Source of the DNA: Tyto alba
Lineage: Eukaryota; Chordata; Aves; Strigiformes; Tytonidae
NCBI RefSeq assembly: GCF_018691265.1
Contig: NW_024881321.1
Span: 25,641,698-25,705,697, forward strand
Direction: 5' to 3'
Length of the DNA stretch: 64,000 bases
The translations under genes were made by a program, and so were the position numbers. A model generated the notes under the pieces. That model was not told the origin of the DNA, did no database searches, and worked only from the letters and a program-made list of their open reading frames with translations. Below, one piece after another: positions 38,140 to 50,503 of this stretch (position 1 is the stretch's first letter; every line of letters starts with the position of its first letter).

Positions 38140-38480
38140 GCCTTGAAAAGCTGTTGCTTTACAGACTCAAGGGAGCAGAGGGCCGGGGAACTGTCACATC
38201 ACAATGTCATCAGTATATCCACAGATATGTTCACCGTGGTGGGAGATAACCTGCCCACACACAGCCCTGCATGCAGCGTGTGCAAGGCAGTGCTGCCTGA
38301 GCTCTGTGCAGATGTGCAGTTATTCTACTCAGTTTCCAAACACACAGGACATGGGTCAGGTCTGGTCCAGAAGACTGTATCGACAGTAACTTTATATTCC
38401 CTGCCTCTTTGGGTGTGATGTCAGTGTTGCTGATGTCAGGCTTTTAGGCATCTCAGAATAACCCTGCAGTCTCACTAAAC
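38140..38480. other. GC-richer block with a 91-codon open frame
   Basis: The region is less AT-rich, with a plus-strand open frame from 38143 to 38418 (SVCKAVLPELCADVQ in its middle). No domain, start context or splice sites support coding. It is described only as compositionally distinct DNA. Confidence 0.25.
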
Positions 38481-40172
38481 TCAGATCTGCCTTATACCTG
38501 CCCCCTATACACTACATCACACATCACTCTGCATAATAACAAGGATGTCCTAAAAGGCTGTATCCTCATTGCTTATTTATAACTACTTTTTTGGCTACCT
38601 AGGGAACATTTTAATGAACGTTACCTAATAAGCAGAATAATTCAGATGCACCTTCCCTCATCAACTGCAAATGTAAGAAATGTCACAATTAAAATCTACT
38701 GAATTAAATCAGCACTTACAGGAAGTTAGAATGATTTAACTGGAAGAAAGGTATATAACCAGGGGCCACGTGTAAGAAAAAAATAAATCTCTGGGTTGAA
38801 TTTATAGAACTCCTAGTTATGAAACTTGGATAATTGTGGAAAAGTGAATGAGGCAAAACTCATGAATATTGGGAGCAATCTGTATTTCTGCAGAGATAAT
38901 ACAATCTCACAGTAGCAGACTTACTTTTGCTAAGATAGAAGAACACTGCCAGTCATGAGAGAAAAATAATGGGTCCAAATGTGTCAAAAAATATGAGTAA
39001 AGTAGATGCAAATAGATTAGAAGTGTCTGAAACTCACTAGTTGAATAATAGTTAAAAATAATAAAATTATAAAATACACTTCTACTTAAATGTGCTATAG
39101 CTAAGGGCTGTGCGGGAGCAGGAGGCTATACTGAAATCTTCACATTTTGAAGTATATATCATAGCAAATTTACATATTAAAAATATTCCCCAATCATGAC
39201 TATAATTCCTGTTCTGTGCTTTGGTATAACATTAATCATTACTAAGACAGTCATAACCCAAGAGAGAGAGAATATTTAATAAGCACATTTTTCAGTTAGT
39301 ATTGTCTGCTGGAAATGAACATGGAAAATACCAGTCTTTAGGGAATAGCAAAATACAGGTCTGCCTGTGTTTTCTTGTGATGAGTAGTCATCAAAACTTA
39401 GATATGTAATTTCACACATGTGACTGTGGTTGAATATACTCTATTCTTTGACAAAACTAGAAAATGTAGTATGGTCACAATGTCAGAAACATTTGCTAAG
39501 ACAAAAAAAAAAAATAAACTAGTGGCTACAAGCCTAAATTTTTAAGTATAAACATGGAAGTCCTAAAAGAGGTCTAAGAAGTATTATTAGAGTGATACCA
39601 AGACATTTAAATCCCTAATCATTTCCTAGGATGGCTTCTTTCCGCTTCAACTGGACAACTCAACATTTTATCTGACAAAGTTTCCTGACATTTCCAGACT
39701 GCCTTTAGAGGACTTCAAGAAGGGGAAGCTCATCTAGATATATCAGCACCTGATCTTCTTGGGCAGTTTATATCAGATGGACCACAGAAACGATGACCCA
39801 GAAACACCTTAGCAATCTCTTTTTTTGCTTAGCAAGTTGCTCTCTACAGTCTGGCCCTAAATTAGGATGATCCTCTGAATCTTTCAGTCCTTCATACCTT
39901 CTCTGTACACTTCCAGTTGTGTTCTGCTCAGCAGGAAACCCATATTGGACTGGGCTTACAGATGGACTTTGATTAGAAATACCTCAGAGAAGAAATCTAA
40001 TAACAATCCCAGATCACCTCTGTAACAAAACTCAGAGCAGTTTTTTATTTAAAAATATTATAACCAGAATCATCCAATTTCTACCTCTTCTGCATAATTT
40101 GGAGGTATTTACAAGATTTTTGCTACAAGGAAAAAGAATAGGCGGTGCCTGTGTAGTTGGTTTACATTTAGG

Positions 40173-40745
40173 TGTCAAGGTTTTGCAACAGGGGGCTGCA
40201 GGCATGGCCTCCATGAGAAGAGGCCAGGGACTGACCCATGCCAGACACCACTAGCTCCATAACAGACCCACTGTGGGACACAGCTAAGCCCATCAGCCAG
40301 GCTCATGGTGCCTCTGTGATGATATATCTAAGGGCAAAATTGCTGCAAAGGCAGAGGAGGATGGGACAAAAAAAAAAAAAAAAAAAAAAAAAAGAGTGAA
40401 AAACAGCAGAGGGAACAACAATATAGAGAAGAAGGAGAAGAGAAGAAGGAGGCAGGGAGGTGCTCCAGGCACCAGAGGAGAGATTCCCCTGCAGCCCATT
40501 GAGGACCACATGCTGGAGAAGTTGGATATTCGCTGAAGGAAGCTGCAATCTGCAGAGAGGGCCCATGCAGGAACCGTGGAAAAGTGTGATGAGGAAGGAG
40601 CAGCACCACAACACCCATTTGCCACCCACCCTGCTCTGCTGTGGAGGAGGAAGAGAATTTAGGAATTAAGTTGACCTTGGTAAGAAGGGGGGAAAAAAGT
40701 TCTTGGTTTAACATTTGTCTTCATTTCTCACTACTACATTTCTTA
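40173..40745 (+). mobile_element. Degenerate solo LTR, same broad type as the 46.6 and 50.0 kb LTRs
   Basis: It starts TGTCAAGGTTTTGCAACAGG. Landmarks follow in the same order as in the two better LTRs: a GGCCTCCATGAGAAG box, a GTGCCTCTGTGAT box, then a TATA-like GATATATCTAAGGG at 40320-40334, a purine-rich AGAAGGAGGCAGGGAGG section, a GCTGAAGGAAGCTGCAAT section and a GAATTTAGGAATTAAGTTGACC section. The 3' end is unclear (about 40740-40760), and no TG...CA end or target duplication could be set. It is shorter than the other two and holds an A26 run. Most likely an old ERV-derived solo LTR. Confidence 0.6.
40368..40393. repeat. Poly(A) run (A26) inside the LTR
   Basis: Uninterrupted run of 26 A about 40 bp after the TATA-like box. 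Probably an expansion of an A-rich spot in the LTR. Confidence 0.95.
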
Positions 40746-43258
40746 AAATGTTTGAGAAAGTAAAGATGATAAAGGTAATCTTGCATAGTATTGTATAGAG
40801 TGTATTTTTGCCACCACTAATACACCTAAACCTCATGAAAACAATACAATTCCTTTGATTTAGAGTGTCAATAACCAGATTCATTAAGCACAACTAATGT
40901 ATGTCTCCTCCCAATTATTATTGCAATTATTTAAAGATCAAGGCTCCCTGAAGGTACACAATATGCTAAACTACAATAATTCTGTTAAAATGTATGGTCT
41001 GAAGATATCCCACTGAACTACAGATAATGATTTATGGTCTGTTGGTAAGAGATGCTATTTAATTGCACTTTGAAACATTCCTAAAGCAGCAATCATCATG
41101 TCACAGAGTACCTGCAAAATGTGAAACTCTAATTATTTCCATGACAATGTTTCTCAGATTTCACTCTGGTAATCCTTCACTCTGAAGGCTTATCCACAGA
41201 AAATGAAACATCAAATAAATTATGCTCAGCTGTCATCTTTACCATGTGCCATTTTGTCTAAACTTTGCCAGAGTGTGAAAACAGGGAGGTGATCTGATCT
41301 GTTATGGAGCTAATCCTAATTCCCTTCACACTCACATAGCTTCAATTAGTTTAGAAAACTATGCCTGGGAATTGATAGGTAGATACATAGACAGAAGCTA
41401 CATTTATTTCAGGAAAACAATAAACATCCAATTTTTAGCCCTGTGGTCAGATTCCAACCTGCTCTCCTGTATTTTGACACCTATGGAACTGTACTGCATT
41501 TAATGGAATTAAAGTATATGCCAGTGTGCATCCATTCAGAATAAAGTCTTCTTCTCTCAATTATATTATGAAAAAAAAAAAAAATAAAACCACCAAATTT
41601 GCTACTCTGTGAACTTCTCTTCCCCTTATCTCAAAGTCTAAGTTTGCAAATAAATTAATTCAGTCTATCCTCTTCAAGCAGATTCACTGGCTCTCTCCCA
41701 GTGCTACTGTTATGGTGAAGTCTCTCATGCTTTTTTTCCCATTTGGAATCGCCCCAGAGGTTTCCCCTGTATCTTGTAGTTTCACTTTGATCTTTCCCTC
41801 ACAAGATTAGCTCTTCAGCCAGTGCTGCACATCCATGCTGTGATTATGTCTGGATACACTCCCCCCCCTTTATCCGCATGGAGATTGTTCTTGGCTGTCC
41901 TAGAGGCATGTTAGTCACACCAGTGCAATTCAGACAGGAGCCTGAGAGAAGATCTTAGCTTGAAATTCAGTAATTGTGAGCCTGCCCGAAGTTATTACTC
42001 ACTGTTATATTTATGTCACATGCCTCCAAAAAATCTCTACTCATGGGCACACACCATAAAGTTAGAACATGAGAATAACAACCCTGAAAGGCCTACAGTC
42101 AGAAGAAATGGAGGAAGACAGGAAATATTATCTGAAGGTCAGCAATAAAAAACTGTGGAAGAAAAGTGCTAGGACTTCAGTGCAAGCAATGGTATTTTGT
42201 GTCTGATCAGTGCAAAGCAGTGCACATGGCTCTCAGATGAGACATTTCCCCTGTGCATGCACTTTGCCCAAGAGTGACTTAATCACAGATCTCAGAAGAA
42301 ACAGAGAATTAGTCCCTTTCTTTAAAAACAATGACAACTATGTTTAAACTATCTGGATACTACATGAAGAACTGGTGGAATTGCAGTGGTCTTTACTATA
42401 GAGACATATGCTTATAACAGTTTATGCAAGCAGATCTCAACGAACTTCCAGAGAAAATTTGTATCTTATTTCTCATTGCAAGTAATACAGCATGGTTGCA
42501 GAAGCTTTAAAGCTACTTTATGTGTAAAGTTTTTGTAATCAAAGGTAAGCAAAATAGTTTCTTTGCAGGACTTAATTCTTAGGTGCTACCTAAGGATTTG
42601 GAATTAAGCTTTTGCATCATCTGTTAGTGATATACCACCAAGAAACTGTGAAGGCACAAGGGAGGAGGAAGCATTGATCTGAGAGGAGGGCTGACTCACC
42701 TGGGCATTGCAGGTGAGAAGAGTGGAGGAAGTGTCCTGTTCCTGTACTCCTCAGTGTTTTCGGCACTGCACTGGACCACAGTGAACTGCACAGAAATAGA
42801 AATAAAGGAGCACAGAGATTTTTAGTGTTGTGTGCATGTTGGATATACAAAGTGGTACAGATGTTAAACATGAATTTTGAGAACCTACATTTTGCACATA
42901 AATTTCCTAATTTTCTTTGTGATTCTTCCCCTTATTTCTTAGTTATGACATTGTACAAAGACCTGGTCTTACTTTATGTATGTTTATGTATAGGGAGAGA
43001 GAAATCAAGTCAACATTCTCAGCTGTATTAAACAAATGGCTTTCTTATTACCCTTTTATTGATGAGCTACCATTGTAACCCTTAAAAGAAACAATTAAAA
43101 ACAGTTGGAGGCAACAGAGGTATGTTGTAAGATAGGAGGATATGTCACCTAAAAGTGTCCTGTAATGTAATATTAAGCTCTAGAATTTATAGCTGTTTTC
43201 TTCCTTGTGGTGTTTTTCAATACACTTTTATTACGGGCTCTAAATTATACTTTCACAG
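40746..43258. other. AT-rich noncoding stretch, no gene seen
   Basis: No supported gene. It includes an A-rich run near 41571-41585, a C8 run near 41862-41869 and a slightly GC-richer patch near 42640-42790 without recognisable content. Confidence 0.55.
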
Positions 43259-43478
43259 AAAAGGTCTCTCTTCAAACCTTTAGGTCAGAATTGTTCAGAT
43301 CTTTTCACACTGAATCAGTCCATTTTAAAGCTGGCAAAATCCTTGGCAGGCTTGTAAATCTTTCAAAAGATCTTATCCAATTACCCTTCATGGTCCACAG
43401 GCTTCTGCGGCGTGACTATTTCCTTCTATGTGAGGAATTAAGTGCTCATGAAAGGTTAGGAACCAATGGAGTTGAAAA
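43259..43478 (+). CDS. Candidate internal coding exon, unrecognised protein
   Basis: This is a 220-bp open segment between an acceptor (TTATACTTTCACAG) and a strong donor (TTGAAAA|GTAAGC). It enters with two bases completing a codon and leaves with two bases. The translation is well balanced and amphipathic (KVSLQTFRSELFRSF, KAGKILGRLVNLSKDLIQL, LCEELSAHERLG). No stop occurs in 72 codons, and few residues look like chance AT-rich translation. No domain is recognised, and no neighbouring exon was identified with confidence, so it remains an isolated candidate. It could be a chance ORF, a pseudo-exon or part of a gene extending past what I could trace. Confidence 0.25.
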
Positions 43479-46400
43479 GTAAGCCAGCACATTTTTCTGC
43501 AGTTCAGATACTATTGCTATATCTACAGAGACGGTGGAGAGATCCATAAAGAAATTCAGTCATGGTCAAGAACATTGATGGTCCTTTGAGACCAGAATGG
43601 TAAGGCCACAAATTTTTTGTTTATTTGTTTATAAATGTCAATCAGTTACAGTAAAACTGGAAACTCCTGCATATACATCTAAGGTCTTAAATCTTGCCTA
43701 GGACCACAAAATACATTTTGTTTTATCTATACCTATCGTAAGCGTTGGTCTTTGTTATATGTAATGTATATACTTCTTCATGAAAGGTGGCAAGAGGTCA
43801 CAGACATCCTAGATTTTTTAATATGAAAAGGAATATAGAGAAGAACGATGTCTGAAGAAAGTACTTTTTTGTTGTTATTTTATATACTTAACACCTTTAT
43901 TAACTAAGGCAATAGAAAAGATAAATATTTACTAGGATATTTGTTAATCTCAGAAAGAATTTTAGATCTCAGCTTTTAAACTGCAGTATTTATTCCAGTG
44001 ACATATAAACTGCAATTACCAGGCTATAGCAGAAAGGGAAGAAAATCATTAAATCAATTTCACATGTAGCATAAAAATAATATTTCACGTCACTCTGTTG
44101 GTCAGAATTACAAGAAAAATGTCCTTTCAAAAACATTACATGGATAATAAAATCACAGTTGAGAACAAATGAGAAAATGCATGTGGTCTCTTTGAGGGAG
44201 AGCTTAAAAAATTCTTTTATTTGTAATGCAAAAAAAAAGGAGGTTGCAGTGAGACAAATCCAGCTGCACCTTGAACCTGTGTTAGTGACCTATAGCTAAA
44301 CTTTGATATCTTTTGATTTCTCAAGTTTACATACATATAAATTTTAAAATGTATACATATTAAGATATGCGTATTCATTTTGTTAGGTACTCATATATAT
44401 ATAATCATTTTTTTCCACTTCACCGTGAGAAGGAATTTCTCAATTGAAGCTCTGAAGAATTACACAGCAATCAACTGCTACTCCAAGCCCTTTCTATGTC
44501 CGATTTTCAATTGTATCTTTTGTAATTATTCATTTATGTTGGTGCAAGACAGAAGGATCTTGAAATGTGAAACTTCACACAGTGGAAATAACTGAAAAGC
44601 AATCAAGTCAAGCAGAATTAGGTCCTTGTTATTTCTGTTCTTTCTAATGCATTTAAATTCTGAATAGGGAAATTAAGTTAAAAGAATTTTCATATGCAGC
44701 TCTTAAAAGGCTTTCAATTTTACAGCTTGTGTGCTTCATTGTATTGTTACCTCAACAGAACTTGTACTCATTTCAAACAACATGAAATGGAGGAAATAAA
44801 ATAAAAACTTAATATGACCCTAAAGTCTATAATTAGGTTTATGTATATAAGGAAAATGCTGTTAGTCATTAAAAAAAAAAAAAAAAAAAAAGAGAGAGAA
44901 AGAAAAGAGATCGTGTGGGTTTCTGCAGAGTTCAACCTTTCTGTGACTTTCATGTTTACAGATAAAAGATGTATTCCATTTAGTGAAATTTTGTCCAGTT
45001 CAGATTCCAGAGACAGTCATGTCTCCCAAGACCAAATTGCATTTATAAACTCGTCTGCAAATAAATAAAAGGTCACTGCTTGTTTTCTAGCAAGAAATTG
45101 CTTATTATTTAAAAGGAAGTTTCCAGATCTAGTGGGAGAATAGTGCTGCATTCTAAAGAGAGGCAAGAGCATTACCAATTCTGTTGCTCATGGTTATTTC
45201 ACAAAAGTACAAATTATGACACAGAGCTAGAATGAAGCAGGCAAGTTCCTTCCTAAATGTTTTTTTTTACCAGTGCTGTACTTCTTTACATTTTGAGTAG
45301 CCACCATAATTTTCTGACAATTGCACAGAAGTTTCTTTGTATATGGTGTTTAACCATAACCTTGTAACTTTTCATCCTGACCAAACCAGGACAAGAGCAA
45401 AATAGAATAAAGAAATCTTCATGGGAACACTAGACACAGATTATAAATTTGGTGCTCAATGGCTAGATGAAGTAGCTGAAACTTCTGAATGTAACTGCAC
45501 TTCACTGAAATCACTTACATAAAGATTTCACCTCAACTAGTGATGTGTGTTACAGCAGGATAAGAACTCTGTGTATGATAAATGTAATAAAAGCCTGATA
45601 GAATTCGGGGTTTGATAAAGAAAAAGAAAATTAAGAAAAATATTCCACTACATGAATTCAGAAAGGAACATAATTTTAAAGAAGGAACAAAACCAGAAAT
45701 ACTTCTCTAAAAAAATAATATAGCGATACTTTTTTTCCTCCTTTATTTCCATCTTTTTTTTTAACTACAAAAATAAGAAAAACAATACTAAATGCATTCC
45801 ACAAACATTTCCCCAACATTTTTCATGGGTTTGAATTTTTACAGATTATTTGAATGATGATTATTTAAGATAAATGACTGAAGACCAGATAATCAGTTTG
45901 ATCTTGATATTACTGAAATGCATAAAATTAATTCCATGTCCTGTATTTTGAAGGTCAGATATAACCACTCTTGCTTCTCCTCTGACCAGAGATCCTCAGT
46001 AATAAGTCAAATGACCTTGCCCAATGCTCTCTAAAACAGAAAGAAGCACTTCCATGAATCTGAGTTTGGGTCTCTTGATCTAGTAACTCATTTTACTGTC
46101 TTCCATCCTACTGACTCTCTTACTGCTTTCCAGTTTTAAAATTTTAACAGACCTTTACTCCCTGAGAAGCAGTTTGTTGATATCAGGTGTATCCAGTGGA
46201 CATTTTTATCAGTGTTCTTGTCCCTACTGAGGTAACATGTATCATGAAAGATTGAAGAAAAAGATGGCTATATTAAGAAAACTTTGCTGACTTCCTTAAA
46301 CGTCTTTTCTTCCTCTTTTTTAAATTTGGACTTGCTTCTCATAACAATAGGACATCTCAGTTTATTTGAAAAAGCATCTTAATTTATTCAGAAAATGAGG

Positions 46401-46646
46401 TAATATTTTGAAATATATTCAGAAATATTCTCAGATTTTTTCTGTTATCTAAGGCTATGAATATTATAGTTTAAATCTAAAACAGTATCACAGAGAAAAT
46501 TATCGGAATTAAGTGAGCAACTGAATATTTTAGCCTACCTGTTTTGTTTTTCATACACTCAGACTCTAACTCAACAGATTTAAGTAAATATGGAAACCTC
46601 AAGTGTAAAGAAAACTTTTATTTACCTCATGTATCTACAACTGTTC
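43479..46646. other. AT-rich noncoding stretch, no gene seen
   Basis: No supported gene. The only distinct feature is the A/GA tract at 44871-44910. Confidence 0.6.
44871..44910. repeat. A21 run followed by GA-rich tract
   Basis: Twenty-one A, then GAGAGAGAAAGAAAAGAGA. A similar arrangement occurs at 60437. Confidence 0.95.
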
Positions 46647-46651
46647 TAGTC
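46647..46651. repeat. Left target-site duplication (TAGTC)
   Basis: TAGTC just before the LTR pairs with CAGTC at 47673-47677, 4 of 5 bases identical. Confidence 0.6.
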
Positions 46652-46811
46652 TGTGCTGGGTGTGAGTGTTGGGGGTTTTGGTAGCACGGGAGGGGGCTAC
46701 AGCAGTGGCCTCTGTGAGAAGCTTCTCGAAGCTCCCCCAGCTCCAAGTTGGACCCGCCTCTGCACCAAGGCCGAGTCAATTACCGACTGTGGCTGCGCCT
46801 CTGTGATAACG

Positions 46812-46819
46812 TATTTAAG
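46812..46819 (+). promoter_or_regulatory. TATA-like box of LTR
   Basis: TATTTAAG in the context TGATAACGTATTTAAGAAGG, shared with the LTR at 49991. Confidence 0.6.
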
Positions 46820-47476
46820 AAGGGGAACTTGAGAGAGGGTTGGGACTTGTGAGGAGGAATTACAAGAAGGACACCTATGTGAACACCAAGATCAGTAGAA
46901 GGAAGGAGGGCAGGGAAGCCGGAGCTGGGCCCCCCTCTATCTCATGGTGAGACGGCAGGGTTGCCCCCCAGTGCCACCCATGGAGGTCTGCGGTGGAGCA
47001 GAGGCCAACCTGAAGCCTGTGTAGGAGCCACAACAGGACAGGCAACTGCACTTAAAGGAAGCTGGGACTCTGAGGGGAGAAGCTGCCCCTGCTGCTGTAG
47101 TTCAATGCAATGAGGACAGCAACATGCAGGGGTGACCCATGCTGGATCAACATGGGAATGACTGCATCCCGCATGAAGGATTTACGCCAAAGGAAGTTCA
47201 AGGAGAACTGTCTCCTGTGAGAGGAAAGCCACGTGGAAAAGGGGAGGAATGTGCAGTGTTCCGCTCCCCACCTCCCAAGGAGGCAGGAGCAGTGAGCTGA
47301 CTGTAACCCCAATCACCTGCGCCTGCACTGCTGAGAGAGGGGGAGGAGGTAGAGATATCAGGAGTAGATCTGAGCCTGGGAAGAAGGGAGTGGTTGGGGG
47401 AAGTTGTTTTGGGGATGTGGTGGTGCTTCTCACTGTCCCATTCTGTCTGCTAAGTGTTGTTTTTGTTAGTGTTTTA

Positions 47477-47482
47477 ATTAAA
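47477..47482 (+). terminator. LTR polyadenylation signal ATTAAA
   Basis: ATTAAA lies at the position where the 49991 LTR has AATAAA, shortly before the shared CCCCTA-CAAGT motif. Confidence 0.55.
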
Positions 47483-47672
47483 GTGATATTCTTTTTCTTC
47501 CCCTAACAAGTGTGTCTTTTGACCATGACCATGATGGGAGAGCCACCCCTCCCTGTCTCTATCATGATTCCTGAGACTTTGACTTTATTTTCTCCTTCCT
47601 ACTCCTGAGGGGCAAGGGGTGAGTGAACCAGCTGCATGCTGCTCAGTTGCCCTCTGGGCTCAAACCATTACA

Positions 47673-47677
47673 CAGTC
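47673..47677. repeat. Right target-site duplication (CAGTC)
   Basis: Matches TAGTC at the left end, with one mismatch attributable to age. Confidence 0.6.
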
Positions 47678-48727
47678 TCCTCACAAACTGCCAATCTTAA
47701 AGCATCTATAATGCTCAGTTATCTGACTTCAGCTATGCAGATGTCAAGATTAAGTTATCATTTACTAGGTATGGTTTTGTGTAATAGCTTTTATTGCTAT
47801 TTCATCTCTTTCCCTTTCCTTGATTGGTCATTGCATGAACCTGTATTGTATTACTTCTCTGGAACGAAAAAGGTCATACATCCTCAAATGACTACCACTT
47901 GATATAAAGTCATGATGTGATTCCAAAGATTATATAGCCATGTCAGTCATAAAGATGGAACGTGTCTTCTCTTACTTTTAGATTTTGCTAACATCTCTAA
48001 TCATTTGGAGTATGTTTTTTTATTCCACTGTGGGTTGACAATCATTGTCAATGAAAATTTATAAACTACCAGCTCAAGCTACATGCAGGTATCTGTATGT
48101 CATAGGAAAAGTTCCACACCTTGAAGGATTAGTCATTATAAAGAGGGCATGCACAAAACAAGCAGAAGCACACCTAGACAAGCAAATTAGAGTTATTACA
48201 GTTACTAGTATAATTCAGAATTGGTTTTGAGCTAGTCCAACTTGTGAGTGGCTACTTATAGCTCTAGAGTCATTCAGTGATGACTGTGTTTTTGGAAGAC
48301 CTATTTGCATGATCCCTGTCTCAGAAAAAGAGCAGAGCGTCATTCCTGTATTATATCTGCATTGTGAACATTCACTGTGAAACTGAACTGAGATAATCAG
48401 GTTATTCCCCAGAGAATGTTTAAGAGGTAAAAATCTTTTTAAGCACACCTTCTACACTTTCAAACTGAGCTTCTGTCATTTTTTAATGTCAAGTTTGGAT
48501 TAAATTTAAGACCAAAAAAAGCATTCCATATTTTGCCAAAGTTATGACTGACTTCAGTAATTCTTGGTTTGTATTGTTTCCCTTCATCTGTCTTTTTGAT
48601 TTATTAAACTGTGACTAGTACTAAGTAGAGTAAAATTTATAAAATGTCAAACAGCTTTTAAATAAGATCATTCTGGTAAATTCAAGATCATTCATTTATT
48701 TAATTCTTATTATTTCGGAAAACCCAG
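47678..48727. other. Noncoding stretch between LTR and CR1, no gene seen
   Basis: AT-rich unique-looking sequence with no supported ORF or repeat. Confidence 0.55.
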
Positions 48728-49411
48728 TTCTCCAGCCTGTCAAGTTTCCCTCTTAATGGCAGCACAACCATCTATTGTACCAACCACTTACCCCAGTTTT
48801 GTATCATCTGTGAGAACTTGCTGAGAGTATACTTGATCCAATCATCCAGGTCATGAGTGAAGATGTTAAACATTATTGTCCCCAGTGTCAACTGCTGGGT
48901 TACACCAATAAGAACTGGCCTCCATCTGGACTTCATGCCACTGATCGTAACCATCTGAGCCCAACAGTTCAGCCGATTTTCTGTCCACTGTCCACTTGTC
49001 TAGCCCATGTTTCATCAGTTTGTCAGTGAAAGTGTTATGGGAGGCAGTGCTAAATTCCTTGCTAAAAATAAAGAAAAACCCCTTCTACTGCTCTCCCCTT
49101 GTCCACCAAGACAATTATCACATCACAGAAGGCTACCAGGTTGTTCAGGCCTGTAGTTTCTCATTCCCTTCCTCTCACCCTTCTTGAAGAAAGAAGTGGC
49201 ATTTGCTTTCTCCTAGTCCTCAGGAAGCTCTCCAGATTGCCATGACTTTTCAAAAATAATTGAGACTGGCCTTGCAGTGACATCAGCAAGTTCCCTGAAA
49301 GCTGTGTCCCATCAAGCCCCACAAACTTGAGTTTGTAAAGGTTGTATAAATGTTCCTTAGCTTGATTCTTCTCCACCAAGGGAAAGTATTCCTTGCTCCA
49401 GACTCTACCAC

Positions 49412-49424
49412 AGGTCACAGGTCA
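49412..49424 (+). promoter_or_regulatory. Perfect DR1 motif (AGGTCA-C-AGGTCA)
   Basis: Two AGGTCA half sites with one base between them, the form bound by RXR heterodimers and HNF4-type receptors. It lies inside the decayed CR1. Function is not implied. Confidence 0.35.
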
Positions 49425-49985
49425 CAGGAGACTGGGATTGCTGAAGGCAAATCTCACCAGTGAAGATTGTGGTAAAGAAAACAATGAATACTTTGGCCTT
49501 TTCCAGGTCCTTTTTCATCATATCCCTTGCTCCATGCAGCAGGAGGCCCACATTTTCCCTTAGTCTTCCTATTTTGTTTATGTATCAATAGAAGCCCTTC
49601 TTGCTGCCATTCATATACCTCATGAGGTTTTACTCTAGACCACCTTTGACTTTTCTTACCCCTTTCCTGGATGCTTGTACTGTGTCTCTATATTCCTTCT
49701 GGGTCATCTGTCCTTATTTCTATCTCTTCTATGCTTCCTTCCCACATTTGAGTTTCGTTCATCTGTGCAGACCTCCTGCTGCTTTTGCACGATTTTCTGC
49801 TTAGGAATATGGCCTATTCCTGAGCTTGGAGGATGTGATCCTTTGAGAAACAATCATCTCCTCTGTACCCCCATTCTCTGCAGGGCCATTGCCCTGCGAT
49901 TCTTACAAGTAGATCCCTGAACAGGCTAAAGCTCTGCTCTGCTTTCCTGAAGTCCAGGATTGTAATACCGTTATTTTCCTTTTTT

Positions 49986-49990
49986 CATCC
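49986..49990. repeat. Left target-site duplication (CATCC)
   Basis: CATCC directly before the LTR's TG, identical to 51062-51066. Confidence 0.9.
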
Positions 49991-50147
49991 TGTCCTGGGT
50001 TTGAGTGAGTGGTGGGGATTTTTGGTAGCAGGGGAGGGTCCTATAGGGGTGACCCCCTGTGAGAAGCTTCTCAAAACTCCCCCAGCTCCAAGTCAGCTCC
50101 ACCTCTGCACCACAACGGAGCCAATTAGCTGCGCCTCTGCAATAACA

Positions 50148-50155
50148 TATTTAAG
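50148..50155 (+). promoter_or_regulatory. TATA-like box of LTR
   Basis: TATTTAAG, 23 bp after the end of a CCAAT box at 50121-50125, conserved with the 46.65 kb LTR. Confidence 0.65.
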
Positions 50156-50503
50156 AAGGGACGTGGTGATGAGCAGTGGGACTTGTGAGGAGGAGTTGCC
50201 ACAGCTGTATGAACACCAAGGTCAGTGGAGGAACAGAGGAAGAAAGGAGGGGAGAGGTGTGCCAGAGCAGAGACACCCCCAGTATCCTGTGGTGTGACGG
50301 CAGGGTGATCCCCCACTGCCACTCGTGAAGATCTGCAGTAGAGCAGACATTGATTTATGGCCTGCGTTTTGCCTGGATGATCAAGGTGCTGTGCCTGAAG
50401 AAGGCCGGGGTCTTGTGGGAAAAGGTAGCCCCGCTGCTGTAATTCAGCGCTGGGAGGATTGCAGCATGCGGGGGTGTCCCACGCTGGAGCAGCTCGGGAA
50501 GGG

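Larger units (their letters stand above)
29221..40172. other. AT-rich noncoding stretch
   Basis: No supported gene. It holds short tandem repeats (30441, 32516), a T15 run (33991), GC-richer blocks (34300-34930; 38140-38480) and a possible old LINE tail near 37911. The sequence around 33640-33860 is complex and non-repetitive and may be conserved noncoding DNA, but I cannot test that. Confidence 0.5.
46652..47672 (+). mobile_element. Solo LTR, avian ERVL-type (about 1.02 kb)
   Basis: It begins TGTGCTGGGTGTGAGTG and ends GGGCTCAAACCATTACA, giving TG...CA ends and an imperfect terminal inverted repeat. Within it lie a GAGAAGCTTCTCGAAGCTCC box, a TATA-like TATTTAAG (46812-46819), a long purine-rich 5' transcribed part, and ATTAAA (47477-47482) as probable polyadenylation signal, followed by TTCCCCTAACAAGTGTGTC. 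A 5-bp duplication with one mismatch flanks it. No primer-binding site, gag, pol or env follows, so it is a solo LTR left by recombination. Five-base duplications are usual for ERVL and also seen in some class I elements. Old copy, no coding capacity. Confidence 0.85.
48728..49990 (-). mobile_element. CR1 LINE ORF2 fragment, reverse transcriptase part (broken)
   Basis: On the minus strand the translation follows the CR1 ORF2 reverse transcriptase with many breaks. In order are a [15 protein letters not shown] segment (family: GPDGIHP.EL), an EKSW-like block ([15 protein letters not shown]), SHNTFTDKLMKHGLDKWTV, SRWRPVLIGV, TIMFNIFTHDLDD and YTLSKF. The catalytic F/Y-A-D-D region near 48801-48820 is frameshifted (SKFSQMIQN), so the enzyme is dead. 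The higher-coordinate part (49430-49990) corresponds to the linker between endonuclease and transcriptase. The fragment lacks the CR1 3' end and continues at 51067 after a nested LTR. CR1 elements are typically 5'-truncated non-LTR retrotransposons of birds and reptiles. Confidence 0.88.

Noticed and set aside
40293..40714. Overlapping minus-strand open frames of 108-128 codons
   Set aside because: They lie in an LTR, include a phenylalanine run encoded by the A26 tract, and the three frames overlap one another. Not coding.
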